Source of the DNA: Mycobacterium yunnanensis
GTDB lineage: Bacteria > Actinomycetota > Actinomycetes > Mycobacteriales > Mycobacteriaceae
Reading direction: 5' to 3'
DNA length: 64,000 nucleotides
NCBI RefSeq assembly: GCF_025823185.1
Contig: NZ_JACKVK010000013.1
Coordinates: forward strand, 117,389 to 181,388
Shown: positions 41,582-50,221 of the stretch, piece after piece
How the letters are laid out: each line of letters opens with the position of its first letter
Numbering within the stretch: position 1 is the first letter of the stretch
Notes under the pieces: generated by a model
Seen by the model: the letters and a program-made list of their open reading frames with translations, nothing else
The model's database searches: none
What the model was told of the DNA's origin: nothing
Program-made: the position numbers and the translations under genes

Positions 41582-43096
41582 ATGACGACCCCGACCGCCG
41601 CGCACCAACCGAAATCCCGTGTCGCCGGACAAGTTTCGCGGCTGACCGCGTTCGCCGCCTCGCCGGAGAGCCGACCGGCCCGGCTCGGCTTCCTCGGCGC
41701 GGTGCTCATCACCCTCGGCGGTCTCGGCGCAGGTAGCACCCGGTTGCACGACCCGGTGCTGGAGTCGGTTCAGCTGTCCTGGTTGCGCTTCGGGCACGGA
41801 CTGGTGTTCTCGTCGGTGCTGCTGTGGGGTGGCGTGGCGGCGATGCTGTTCGCCTGGCTTTGGCTGGGCCGACGGGTCGTCGACCGGACCGCCAGCACGT
41901 ACACCATGGTGGCCACCACCGGATTCTGGTTGACGCCACTGCTGTTGAGCGCGCCGGTGTTCAGCCGCGACACGTACTCGTATCTGGCGCAGGGCGCCTT
42001 GCTGCGCGACGGCTTCGACCCCTACGTCGTCGGACCCATCGAGAACCCCAACCCGTTGTTGGACAACGTGAGTCCGATCTGGACGACGACGACGGCGCCG
42101 TACGGGCCGGTGTTCATCCTGGTGGCCAAGTTCGTCACCATGATCGTCGGCGACCACGTCATCGAGGGCACCATGCTGCTGCGGCTGTGCATGCTGCCCG
42201 GTCTGGTGTTGCTGATCTGGGCCGCCCCGCGCATCGCCCGCCACGTCGGGGCCAACGAGCCTGCCGCGCTGTGGATCTGCGTGCTCAACCCGCTGGTGAT
42301 CATCCATCTGATGGGCGGCGTTCACAACGAGATGCTGATGGTCGGCCTGATGATGGCGGCGATCGCGCTGACGTTGCAGGACAAACCGGTGTGGGGCGTG
42401 GGTCTCATTGCGATCGCGGTGGCGGTGAAGGCGACGGCGGGTATCGCGCTGCCGTTCATGGTGTGGATGTGGACCCACCGCCTCAGAGACGGGCGCGGGC
42501 TGAAGCCGGTGCGCGCGTTCGCCGTCGCGACCGGCGCCTCGGCGCTGATCTTCGTGGTGGTCTTCGCGGTCGTGTCGTGGCTGGCCGGTGTCGGGTTGGG
42601 GTGGCTGACCGCACTCGCCGGCTCGGTGAAGATCATCAACTGGCTGACCGTGCCGACCGCGACGGCGAACCTGGTCAACGCCGTCGGCGGGTTGTTCTTC
42701 CCGGTGAACTTCTACGCCGTGCTCGAGGTCACGCGCATCGCGGGTGTGGCGATCATCGCGATCTCACTTCCGTTGCTGTGGTGGCGGTTTCGCCACGACG
42801 ACCGCGAAGCGCTGACGGGTATCGCACTGGCGATGCTCGTAGTGGTGCTGTTCGTACCTGCGGCGCTGCCCTGGTACTACACCTGGCCGCTGGCCATTGC
42901 GTCGGCGCTGGCGCAGAGCACCAGGGCCATCGCGGCGATCGCCGGTTTCTCGACGTGGATCATGGTGATCTTCAAACCCGACGGCTCACACGGCATGTAC
43001 TCCTGGCTGCACGTCGGCCTGGCCACCGCCTGCGCGGTGGTGGCGTGGTACTCCCTGGCGAAGTCTGCCCAACCGGCGACGGCCGAACGTCAGTAG
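41582..43096 (+). CDS. mptA: Alpha-(1->6)-mannopyranosyltransferase MptA
   Basis: This 504-residue polytopic GT-C glycosyltransferase has about 12-13 helices. The GT-C acidic motif is visible in the first extracytoplasmic loop region (PVFSRDTYSYLAQGALLRDG). In mycobacteria MptA (Rv2174) uses polyprenyl-phosphomannose to elongate the alpha-1,6-mannan backbone of lipomannan. It follows idsA2 by 5 bp, consistent with shared supply of polyprenyl lipids, and overlaps the convergent Rv2175c-like gene by 7 nt. Confidence 0.93.
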   Translation: MTTPTAAHQPKSRVAGQVSRLTAFAASPESRPARLGFLGAVLITLGGLGAGSTRLHDPVLESVQLSWLRFGHGLVFSSVLLWGGVAAMLFAWLWLGRRVVDRTASTYTMVATTGFWLTPLLLSAPVFSRDTYSYLAQGALLRDGFDPYVVGPIENPNPLLDNVSPIWTTTTAPYGPVFILVAKFVTMIVGDHVIEGTMLLRLCMLPGLVLLIWAAPRIARHVGANEPAALWICVLNPLVIIHLMGGVHNEMLMVGLMMAAIALTLQDKPVWGVGLIAIAVAVKATAGIALPFMVWMWTHRLRDGRGLKPVRAFAVATGASALIFVVVFAVVSWLAGVGLGWLTALAGSVKIINWLTVPTATANLVNAVGGLFFPVNFYAVLEVTRIAGVAIIAISLPLLWWRFRHDDREALTGIALAMLVVVLFVPAALPWYYTWPLAIASALAQSTRAIAAIAGFSTWIMVIFKPDGSHGMYSWLHVGLATACAVVAWYSLAKSAQPATAERQ

Positions 43097-43491
43097 GCCA
43101 TGGCCTGGGCGCGGCGCACCACCTCGCGCGCCTGATGCGAGTGCAGCGCGTCGACCGGCCGCGCGTTCTCCACGACCTCGCCGGTGCCGTCACGGCTCAG
43201 CGTCAGCGACGCATCCGGGGTGAACAGCCACCGCACGATGTCGGTCTCGCTGTAACCGCCGTCGTGCAGCACGACGAGCAGACCGGACAGGCTCTTCACC
43301 ACGTGCCCGCCGTCGAAGAAGATCTTCGGCACCACCAGCACCCCATTGCGGCGCACGCCGATCAGATGCTTCTGACGCAGGTGCTGGTGCACCTTGGTCA
43401 CCGGGATGCCGAGGATGGACGCCACGGCGGGCAGGTCGTAGACGGCTTCGTCGGGGTCCAGGACGTCGTCCGCAGCCGGAATGTTGCTCAC
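43090..43491 (-). CDS. Helix-turn-helix DNA-binding protein (Rv2175c-like)
   Basis: This 133-residue protein has a winged-helix/MerR-like DNA-binding part (YDLPAVASILGIPVTKVHQHLRQKHLIGVRRNG) and a C-terminal helical domain. In M. tuberculosis the orthologue Rv2175c is a DNA-binding protein phosphorylated by PknL, encoded divergently next to it exactly as here (24 bp between starts). A Thr near the N-terminus, the known phosphosite in M. tuberculosis, is not obvious in VSNIPAADDVLD. The start is GTG at 43491. Confidence 0.9.
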   Translation of the reverse strand: MSNIPAADDVLDPDEAVYDLPAVASILGIPVTKVHQHLRQKHLIGVRRNGVLVVPKIFFDGGHVVKSLSGLLVVLHDGGYSETDIVRWLFTPDASLTLSRDGTGEVVENARPVDALHSHQAREVVRRAQAMAY

Positions 43492-43514
43492 CCGTCCGAG
43501 TCTAAGATGCGTGC

Positions 43515-44786
43515 GTGGATAGCAGCCAACGATCGGACCCGCTCGTCGGCCTCGTCGTGGACGCGCGCTACCGCGTGGACGCCCTGATCGCGACCGGTGG
43601 GATGTCCGCGGTGTACCGCGGCCTGGATCTACGGCTGGACCGCCCGGTGGCGCTGAAGGTGATGGACTCCCGCTATGCCGGTGACTCGCAGTTCCTGACA
43701 AGGTTTCAGCGGGAGGCCCGTGCCGTGGCCCGGCTCAAGGATCCCGGGCTGGTCGCGGTGTACGACCAGGGGCTCGGCGACCACGGCGCCGGACTGCCCT
43801 ACCTGGTGATGGAACTCGTCGAGGGCGGCACCTTGCGGGAACTGCTGCGCGAACGCGGCCCGATGCCACCGCACGCCGTCGCCGCGGTGCTGACGCCGAT
43901 CCTCGGTGGGTTGGCCGCGGCGCACCGCGCCGGTCTGGTGCACCGCGACATCAAGCCGGAGAACGTGCTGATCTCCGACGACGGCGAGGTCAAGATCGCC
44001 GACTTCGGGTTGGTGCGCGCGGTCGCCGAGGCCAAGATCACCTCCACCAGCGTGATCCTCGGCACCGCGGCGTATCTGTCCCCCGAGCAGGTCGGCACGG
44101 GTGACGCCACCCCCGAGAGCGACGTCTACGGGGTGGGCATCCTGACCTACGAATTGCTCACCGGCACCACGCCGTTCACCGGTGACAGCGTGCTGGCCGT
44201 CGCCTATCAGCGGATGGACAACGACGTCCCGCCGCCGAGCGCCGCGATTGCGGGCGTGCCGCCGCAGTTCGACGAGTTGGTGCGACGGGCGACCAGACGC
44301 ACCCCCGGCGACCGGTATCCCGACGCCGCCGCGATGGGCGCCGACCTCGCCGCGATCGTCACCGAATTGGGCCTGCCACCGTTTCGCGTTCCCGCACCGG
44401 CGAATTCCGCGCAGCACGCCGCGTCGGCCGAGTTCCACAGCCGGCTGGCGAATCGCGCCGATTCCGACGACGGAGACGAGCACACCACCGCGGCCACGGC
44501 ACCACCACAGGCACCGCCCCCGATCCTGCCGCCTCGCGAGGCCACTCCCCCGCCCGCGCCGCGCCAGCACACCCGGGAGATGCCCCGCGACCCCGATGAT
44601 TGGGATCGACCTCGAACCCCTTACCGCTCAGGCCAATTCGCAGGCATCGACATCGACGAACTGGTATGGGCGCGGCAACGCGGAAGACGCGTGTCGCTGT
44701 TCTGGGCGGTCGGCATCCTGACGCTGACCGCCATGGTGGCCGCCGGAGCGTGGACGCTCGGCAGCAACCTGCAGGGCCTGATCTAA
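43515..44786 (+). CDS. pknL: Serine/threonine protein kinase PknL
   Basis: This 423-residue Hanks-type kinase has the glycine loop LIATGGMSAVYRGLD, VALKVMD (ATP Lys), catalytic loop HRDIKPENVLI, IADFGLVRAV (DFG) and activation segment ILGTAAYLSPEQV. After the kinase (residues 1-290) come a Pro-rich juxtamembrane region and one transmembrane helix near the C-terminus (FWAVGILTLTAMVAAGAW). Only a few extracytoplasmic residues remain, so no PASTA or other sensor domain is present. It is divergent from its putative substrate gene. The start is GTG at 43515. Confidence 0.95.
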   Translation: MDSSQRSDPLVGLVVDARYRVDALIATGGMSAVYRGLDLRLDRPVALKVMDSRYAGDSQFLTRFQREARAVARLKDPGLVAVYDQGLGDHGAGLPYLVMELVEGGTLRELLRERGPMPPHAVAAVLTPILGGLAAAHRAGLVHRDIKPENVLISDDGEVKIADFGLVRAVAEAKITSTSVILGTAAYLSPEQVGTGDATPESDVYGVGILTYELLTGTTPFTGDSVLAVAYQRMDNDVPPPSAAIAGVPPQFDELVRRATRRTPGDRYPDAAAMGADLAAIVTELGLPPFRVPAPANSAQHAASAEFHSRLANRADSDDGDEHTTAATAPPQAPPPILPPREATPPPAPRQHTREMPRDPDDWDRPRTPYRSGQFAGIDIDELVWARQRGRRVSLFWAVGILTLTAMVAAGAWTLGSNLQGLI

Positions 44787-44793
44787 GAGCGGC

Positions 44794-46191
44794 TCAGCCC
44801 CGCAGCATCTCCGCGACCAAGAACGCCAACTCGAGGGACTGCTGGGTGTTCAGCCGCGGGTCGCACGCCGTCTCGTAGCGGCCGGCCAGGTCGGAGTCCG
44901 AGATGTCCTGCGCGCCACCGAGGCACTCGGTGACGTTCTCACCGGTGATCTCGACGTGGATGCCGCCGGGGTGAGTGCCCAGCCCATGGTGTACCTCGAA
45001 GAAGCCCTGCACCTCGTCGACGATGCGGTCGAAGTGCCGGGTCTTGTAGCCGGTCGAGGACTCGTGGGTGTTGCCGTGCATCGGGTCGCACTGCCAGATC
45101 ACCTGACGCCCGGTGGCCTGCACCTTCTCGATGATCGGCGGCAGCAGATCGCGCACCTTGCCGTTGCCCATCCGGCTGACCAGCGTCAGGCGGCCGGGCT
45201 GGTTGTGCGGATCGAGCCGCTCGACGTATTCGACGGCCAGCTCGGGCGGCGTCGTCGGCCCGATCTTGACCCCGATGGGGTTGGAGATCGTCTCGACGAA
45301 CCCGATGTGCGCGCCGTCGAGCTGGCGGGTGCGGTCACCGATCCAGACGTAGTGCGCAGACAGGTCGTAGAGCCGCGGTTCTGGTGCCTCGGCCGGGAAC
45401 TCGTTGGACAGCCGCAGCATCGCCCGCTCGTAGTCGAGCACCAGTGCCTCGTGGCTGGCGTAGATCTCGGCGGTCTGCAGGTTGATGTCGTTCACGCCGC
45501 ACGCGCTCATGAAGCGCAACGCGCGGTCGATCTCGGCGGCCAGCGCCTCGTACCGCGCGCCCGCCGGGGAGGTACGGACGAATTCGCGGTTCCAGTCGTG
45601 CACCGACTCGAGCGACGCCAACCCCGACGACGTCATGGCACGCACCAGGTTCATCGCGGCGCTGGCGTTGGCGTAGGCGCGCACCAGCCGCGACGCGTCG
45701 TGGTCGCGCACCGAGGCGTCGGGGGCGAAACCGTTGACCATGTCCCCGCGGTAGGACTTCAGGCCCAGCGCGTCGACGTCGGACGAGCGCGGCTTGGCGT
45801 ACTGACCGGCGATGCGGGCAACCTTGACCACCGGCATGCTGGCGCCGTAGGTCAGCACCACGGCCATCTGCAGCAGGGTGCGGATGTTGGCGCGGATGTG
45901 CGGTTCGGTGTTGTCGACGAACGTCTCGGCGCAGTCGCCGCCCTGCAGCAGGAACGCCTCGCCCCGCGCGACGTCGGCCAGGTGCCCCTTGAGGCGTTCG
46001 ATCTCCGAGGGCACGGTCACCGGCGGCACGCTCTCCAGCACGGTCCGCATGGCCTTGGCCTGGTCGGCGGGCCAGCTCGGTTGTTGCGCCGCTGGCTTGG
46101 CGAGGGCGGCGTCGAGCCTCTCGCGAAGGTCACTCGACAGCGGCGGGAGCTCCGGCAGCTGGTCGATGGGCACGTCGACTGTCCAGTTCAC
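44794..46191 (-). CDS. aroG: Class II DAHP synthase AroG
   Basis: This 465-residue enzyme catalyses the first step of the shikimate pathway (PEP + erythrose-4-phosphate). Class II signatures are LLQGGDCAETFVDN, MPVVKVARIAGQYAKPRS, YRGDMVNGFAPD, VWIGDRTRQLDGAH, ISNPIGVKIGPTTPP and CDPMHGNTHES. The N-terminal 70 residues provide feedback and chorismate-mutase contacts in M. tuberculosis AroG. The start is GTG at 46191. It is convergent with pknL, separated by 7 bp. Confidence 0.96.
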   Translation of the reverse strand: MNWTVDVPIDQLPELPPLSSDLRERLDAALAKPAAQQPSWPADQAKAMRTVLESVPPVTVPSEIERLKGHLADVARGEAFLLQGGDCAETFVDNTEPHIRANIRTLLQMAVVLTYGASMPVVKVARIAGQYAKPRSSDVDALGLKSYRGDMVNGFAPDASVRDHDASRLVRAYANASAAMNLVRAMTSSGLASLESVHDWNREFVRTSPAGARYEALAAEIDRALRFMSACGVNDINLQTAEIYASHEALVLDYERAMLRLSNEFPAEAPEPRLYDLSAHYVWIGDRTRQLDGAHIGFVETISNPIGVKIGPTTPPELAVEYVERLDPHNQPGRLTLVSRMGNGKVRDLLPPIIEKVQATGRQVIWQCDPMHGNTHESSTGYKTRHFDRIVDEVQGFFEVHHGLGTHPGGIHVEITGENVTECLGGAQDISDSDLAGRYETACDPRLNTQQSLELAFLVAEMLRG

Positions 46192-46253
46192 CCGTCCATG
46201 GTAACCGCGCGCCGATGCTCATCCTGCATCCCGGTCCCGCCCATAGCCGCAGT

Positions 46254-46778
46254 TCAGGAGCGTGCGGCCCAGGACCCGTCATCGTCGTCGTCGCCGCCGG
46301 CAAGGCTGGTGACGAGCCGGAACCGGGTCAGGTTGTGCCGGGCGTCGACCAGCGCGTCGTGGGTGTCTCTCGGTCGCGGCGGCATTCTCGGCGAACCGCG
46401 GTCCTCCCAGAACTGCCGCAGCTCCCTGGTGAACCGCGGGATGGCGGGCGGCAGGTCGGTCATCGGCCCCCACAGCTGGCACAGCGCGACGTGGTCGTAG
46501 GCGGCCACCCACGCCCACAACTCGATGGTGTCGTCGCCGTCGATGTCGAAGAAGTCCTCGAGGTCCGACCGGATCTCGCGCCGGGACTTCCACGACTTCG
46601 ACGAGGGCGACGGCAGCTTCGGCAACACGTGCTTGCGCACCCAGGCCCCGGCGCGATGGGGGTCGAATTCCGTTGAGATGGCGTAGTATTCGCGACCGTC
46701 CTCGGCGGCCACCCCGATCGAGATCAGCTCGATGGTGCGACCGTCGTCGATGAATTCGGTGTCGTAGAAGTAGCGCAT
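46254..46778 (-). CDS. Polyadenylate-specific 3'-exoribonuclease (Rv2179c-like)
   Basis: This 174-residue member of the RNase T/DEDD family has acidic residues in RYFYDTEFIDDGRTIELISIG (D and E), an AYDHVALCQLWG segment and the C-terminal THDALVDARHNL (H/D). It trims 3' ends of RNA, with a preference for poly(A) shown for Rv2179c. The ATG at 46778 overlaps the stop of the upstream membrane protein by 1 nt (TGATG). The acidic tail GGDDDDDGSW is unusual. Confidence 0.9.
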   Translation of the reverse strand: MRYFYDTEFIDDGRTIELISIGVAAEDGREYYAISTEFDPHRAGAWVRKHVLPKLPSPSSKSWKSRREIRSDLEDFFDIDGDDTIELWAWVAAYDHVALCQLWGPMTDLPPAIPRFTRELRQFWEDRGSPRMPPRPRDTHDALVDARHNLTRFRLVTSLAGGDDDDDGSWAARS

Positions 46779-47659
46779 CAGGCGGCGTCCGTCTCGGGAG
46801 CTGGGGTCGGGGCGGGAGCCGGGTGGATCTCCCGGTCGAGCTGGGCGTCGACCTCGAGCTCGTCCGGGAAGTGCGGCTCGCCGGCGATGACGTGTTGGAG
46901 CCAGAGCTTGGCCGAGACGACCGGCCGGCGCAGCCGCCGCTCTCGCTCCAGTGAGCGATGCATGCGGCGCGGGCGGGCGCCGTAGCGCCACCGGGCCCAC
47001 GGTGCGTGCGGGCGCGAGACCCGGATCGCCCCGACGATCAGCAACGGCGTGATGAACATGCCCACCAGACCCGTCCAGACCTTGCCCTTGAGCAGCACCA
47101 CGACCGCGAGCGCCAGGGTGATGAGCGCAATGCCGATCACGGTCGCGCGGGCCAGCAACGTCTGATCCTCGCGCCAGATGTCGATGTCGAAGAACGACAG
47201 CGGGTTGAACCCCAGGATGAGCAGACCGGCGACGGCGACCGCGGCGAACACCGCGTCCACCGAGGCCCGGCCGTCCTCGGACCAGTACACGTCCTGCAGA
47301 TGAAGGATCAGCGCGAACTCGTCGAGCACGAGCGCCGCGCCGATGCCGAACCCGATCGCGGCGACGGTGAATTCGGGGACGCCGCCGTCGACGGCGAGGG
47401 TCACCATCGTCACCCCCGAGACCATGACCAGGATCACACCGATGACGACGTGATGGATGTGAGTCGACCCGTGCCCCATGTTGCGGGGTTGCCACCACTT
47501 GGGCGGGGTGTCGTTGTTCGCGTTGTGTCGGATGTAGCGGACGATCGTGCGCGTCACCAGGAACGTCAGCAAGAAGGCGATCAGACACCACATCAGGGGT
47601 TGCCGACCCGGGGGGATCCCCAAGTCCAGCCCGAAGTCGAACTTCCAATCGTCGAACAC
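46778..47659 (-). CDS. Integral membrane protein (Rv2180c-like)
   Basis: This 293-residue protein has about six helices (around residues 22-42, 68-90, 94-115, 140-165, 175-190 and 198-215) and a His-rich loop NMGHGSTHIHHVVIGV after helix 1. An Arg-rich stretch RRMHRSLERERRLRRP leads to a Pro-rich C-terminus. I do not recognise a function. Start: GTG at 47659 or a TTG two codons upstream (47665). It is coupled to the exoribonuclease gene by a 1-nt overlap and divergent from the mannosyltransferase by 84 bp. Confidence 0.85.
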   Translation of the reverse strand: MFDDWKFDFGLDLGIPPGRQPLMWCLIAFLLTFLVTRTIVRYIRHNANNDTPPKWWQPRNMGHGSTHIHHVVIGVILVMVSGVTMVTLAVDGGVPEFTVAAIGFGIGAALVLDEFALILHLQDVYWSEDGRASVDAVFAAVAVAGLLILGFNPLSFFDIDIWREDQTLLARATVIGIALITLALAVVVLLKGKVWTGLVGMFITPLLIVGAIRVSRPHAPWARWRYGARPRRMHRSLERERRLRRPVVSAKLWLQHVIAGEPHFPDELEVDAQLDREIHPAPAPTPAPETDAA

Positions 47660-47743
47660 GCGCAAAACTTACGCCGACCTGCGCGCGTCGCGGACCGGAT
47701 GGTCCCCGACGCGCCGAGTGCCACCGATACTCTTGTCCGCGAC

Positions 47744-49048
47744 ATGAGAATTCGGCAGCTCCTCGGCGGATCACCAGGTCTGCCCGCGCCATGGGCAGGC
47801 GCGGCGTGGCGGCTGTTTCAGCTGCTCACCATCGCAGTGGTGGTCTGGGCGGGATGGCGGCTGCTGGCCGTGACCCCATATCGCATCGACATCGACGTCT
47901 ACCGCATGGGCGGCCGGGCGTGGTTGGACGGCACCCCGCTCTACCGCGACGGCGTGTTGTTCCACACCGGCGCCGGTCTCGACCTGCCGTTCACCTACCC
48001 GCCGCTAGCCGCCGCGGTGTTCGCTCCGTTCGCGATGCTGTCCCTCAACGCGGCCAGCGCGACCATCACCGCCATCACGATCGTGCTGTTGGTGGTGACC
48101 ACCACGATCGTGCTGACCCGGCTCGGAGTGTGGGACGTCTCCGCGACCGTCGCGGGCCCGGCCTGGCAGCGGCGGGTCTGGCTGGCCGCGGCCGTGGTGG
48201 CCCCGGCCGCGGTCTACCTGGAGCCCATCCGGTCGAACTTCGAGTTCGGTCAGATCAACGTGGTGCTGATGACCCTGGTCATCGCGGACTGCGCACCGCG
48301 GAAGACGCCGTGGCCGCGCGGCCTGCTGCTCGGCGTGGCCATCGCGTTGAAGCTGACGCCTGCGGTGTTCCTGCTCTACTTCCTGCTGCGTCGCGACACC
48401 CGCGCGCTGCTGACGTCCATGGCCTCGGCCGCCCTGGCCACGGCTCTCGGAGGTGCGCTGGCGCCGCGGGATTCGTGGCAGTACTGGACGCAGACCGTGC
48501 GCGACACCGACCGCATCGGCACCGCCACCTATCTGACCAACCAGAACATCGCGGGCACGCTGGCCCGCCTGGGCATCGCCGAGACGCCGCGCTTCGTCAT
48601 CTGGCTGGTGGCCTGCTTCGCGGTGCTGGGCCTGACGGTGTGGGCGGTGCGCCGCGTGCTGCGGAACGGTTCGCTGCGCGCCGGCGATCAGGCCGTGCTG
48701 GCGTTGACGTGCGTGGCGATGTTCGGATTGGTCGTGTCGCCGGTGTCGTGGTCACACCACTGGGTGTGGGCGCTGCCGGCGATCCTGGCCACGGCCGTGC
48801 TTGCGGTGCGCTACCGCAACGCGGCCATGGGCGTGATCAGCGTCGCCGGGGTGTGCCTGACGTACTTCGTGCCGATCCATCTGATGGTCGAACACGAGGA
48901 GACATCGGCCGCGCTGTGGCGGCAGCTGCTCGGCGGGTCCTACGTGTGGTGGGCGCTGGCGCTGATCGCCGTGGCCGGGGCGGTGACGCTACGGGAGCGC
49001 GAGGGATCGGGCGCGAACGCCGACGTCTCGCCGGCGCACGCCGTCTAG
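47744..49048 (+). CDS. GT87 polyprenol-phosphate-mannose alpha-(1->2)-mannosyltransferase (Rv2181-like)
   Basis: This 434-residue GT-C enzyme has about ten helices. The extracytoplasmic acidic motif is YRIDIDVYRMGGRAWLDGTP after the first helix, followed by LDLPFTYPPLAAAVFAPFA, the DUF2029/GT87 signature. Rv2181 adds alpha-1,2-mannose branches to lipomannan and lipoarabinomannan, complementing MptA and PimB encoded nearby. It overlaps the convergent acyltransferase gene by 4 nt. Confidence 0.9.
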   Translation: MRIRQLLGGSPGLPAPWAGAAWRLFQLLTIAVVVWAGWRLLAVTPYRIDIDVYRMGGRAWLDGTPLYRDGVLFHTGAGLDLPFTYPPLAAAVFAPFAMLSLNAASATITAITIVLLVVTTTIVLTRLGVWDVSATVAGPAWQRRVWLAAAVVAPAAVYLEPIRSNFEFGQINVVLMTLVIADCAPRKTPWPRGLLLGVAIALKLTPAVFLLYFLLRRDTRALLTSMASAALATALGGALAPRDSWQYWTQTVRDTDRIGTATYLTNQNIAGTLARLGIAETPRFVIWLVACFAVLGLTVWAVRRVLRNGSLRAGDQAVLALTCVAMFGLVVSPVSWSHHWVWALPAILATAVLAVRYRNAAMGVISVAGVCLTYFVPIHLMVEHEETSAALWRQLLGGSYVWWALALIAVAGAVTLREREGSGANADVSPAHAV

Positions 49049-49782
49049 CCTGCTGCGGACGTGGGCATCCGGGCCGGCGGCGGTCCGTCGGACCCACCAG
49101 CGCCGCCTTCGAGGGCGACCTTGACGTCGGCGGCGTAGAGGTCGACGTACTCCTGACCCGACATCTGCATCAGCTCGTACATCACCTCGTCGATGACGGC
49201 GCGCTCGATGAACCGGTTGCCCGCCAGCCCCTCGAATCGGGAGAAGTCCAGGGGCTTGCCGAAGCGGACCTCGACCCGGCCGAAGTGCCACATCTTGGAT
49301 CCGGGCGGGTTGACGTCGTCGGTGCCGACCATCGCCACCGGGATGACGGGGACGCCGGTCTCCAGCGCCAGCCGGGCGATGCCGGTCTTGCCCTTGTACA
49401 GCCGGCCGTCGGGCGAGCGGGTGCCCTCGGGGTACATGCCGAGGACCTTGCCCTCGCCGAGGATGCGCGTGGCGGTGGTCAGCGCGGCCAACGCGGCGTC
49501 GGCGTCGGTGCGGTCGATGGGCACCTGACCGGCGGCGGTGTAGAACCAGCGGGTCAAGCGGCCCTTGATGCCGGTGCCGGTGAAGTACTCGGACTTGGCC
49601 AGGTAGGTGATGCGGCGTCGCACCACCAGGCACTTGTAGAAGCTGTCGGCGACGGCGAGGTGGTTACTGGCGAGGATGACGGCGCCGCGGTCCGGAACAT
49701 TCTCCAGCCCAACGACTTTGGGGCGGCCGAGCATCTGCAGCAGCGGCCCCATGAAGACGTACTTGAAGAGCCAATACCACAT
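49045..49782 (-). CDS. 1-acyl-glycerol-3-phosphate acyltransferase-like protein (PlsC family, Rv2182c-like)
   Basis: This 245-residue protein has an N-terminal hydrophobic anchor (MWYWLFKYVFMGPLLQML). The catalytic box ASNHLAVADSFY is H-x4-D, and the phosphate-binding EGTR is in LGMYPEGTRSPDG. It transfers acyl chains to lysophospholipid acceptors at the membrane. Mycobacteria have several paralogues, so the exact acceptor (lysophosphatidate or a PIM precursor) is unclear. Confidence 0.9.
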   Translation of the reverse strand: MWYWLFKYVFMGPLLQMLGRPKVVGLENVPDRGAVILASNHLAVADSFYKCLVVRRRITYLAKSEYFTGTGIKGRLTRWFYTAAGQVPIDRTDADAALAALTTATRILGEGKVLGMYPEGTRSPDGRLYKGKTGIARLALETGVPVIPVAMVGTDDVNPPGSKMWHFGRVEVRFGKPLDFSRFEGLAGNRFIERAVIDEVMYELMQMSGQEYVDLYAADVKVALEGGAGGSDGPPPARMPTSAAG

Positions 49783-49843
49783 TGAGCCTCCCGCATGCGG
49801 CGCCCGGACGGTGCCCTAGGACACAACTCTACCCAGTATCCGG

Positions 49844-50221
49844 TCAGTCCTCGACGCTGACGGGGATGTGTTGATAGTGGCCCGGGCCCGACGGCGCCGG
49901 ACCACCATCCGGGTCGGGGCGCGGCGCGGGGCCATCCGGCCCCGGATCGCCCGGATTGGACTCGCCCATGGCGTCGGTCATCGCGCGGACCACCGACAGC
50001 AGCGCCACGCTGTGTTCGGCGATCACGTTGAGCATGGGGTGCTGCTCCCCGGCGACCAGCGCGGCCAGCGCGCAGACCGGGCACCACACCTGCTGGCACT
50101 GCCCCGGGCTCCCGGTGGTGGCGCGGGCGGCGGCCATTCTGACGGCGGGGTCGAGCCGGTCGAGGATCGTCTGTGCCAGGCGGCGAAGCTCTGGGGCGAG
50201 GTCGGCGTGGAAGTCACTCAT
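49844..50221 (-). CDS. Small protein of unknown function (Rv2183c-like)
   Basis: This 125-residue protein has helical N-terminal two-thirds with three Cys, including WCPVC in CQQVWCPVCALAALVAGE, a possible metal or disulphide site. A disordered Pro/Gly/Asp tail follows. No signal or membrane segment is present. The ATG at 50221 overlaps the stop of the ArsA-like ATPase gene (ATGA), which suggests the two work together. The family is unknown to me beyond mycobacterial synteny. Confidence 0.82.
   Translation of the reverse strand: MSDFHADLAPELRRLAQTILDRLDPAVRMAAARATTGSPGQCQQVWCPVCALAALVAGEQHPMLNVIAEHSVALLSVVRAMTDAMGESNPGDPGPDGPAPRPDPDGGPAPSGPGHYQHIPVSVED

Noticed and set aside
46958..47743. 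N-terminal extension of the GT87 mannosyltransferase opposite the Rv2180c-like gene
   Set aside because: The extension is charged, low-complexity antisense text. Homology and the membrane topology begin at 47744.
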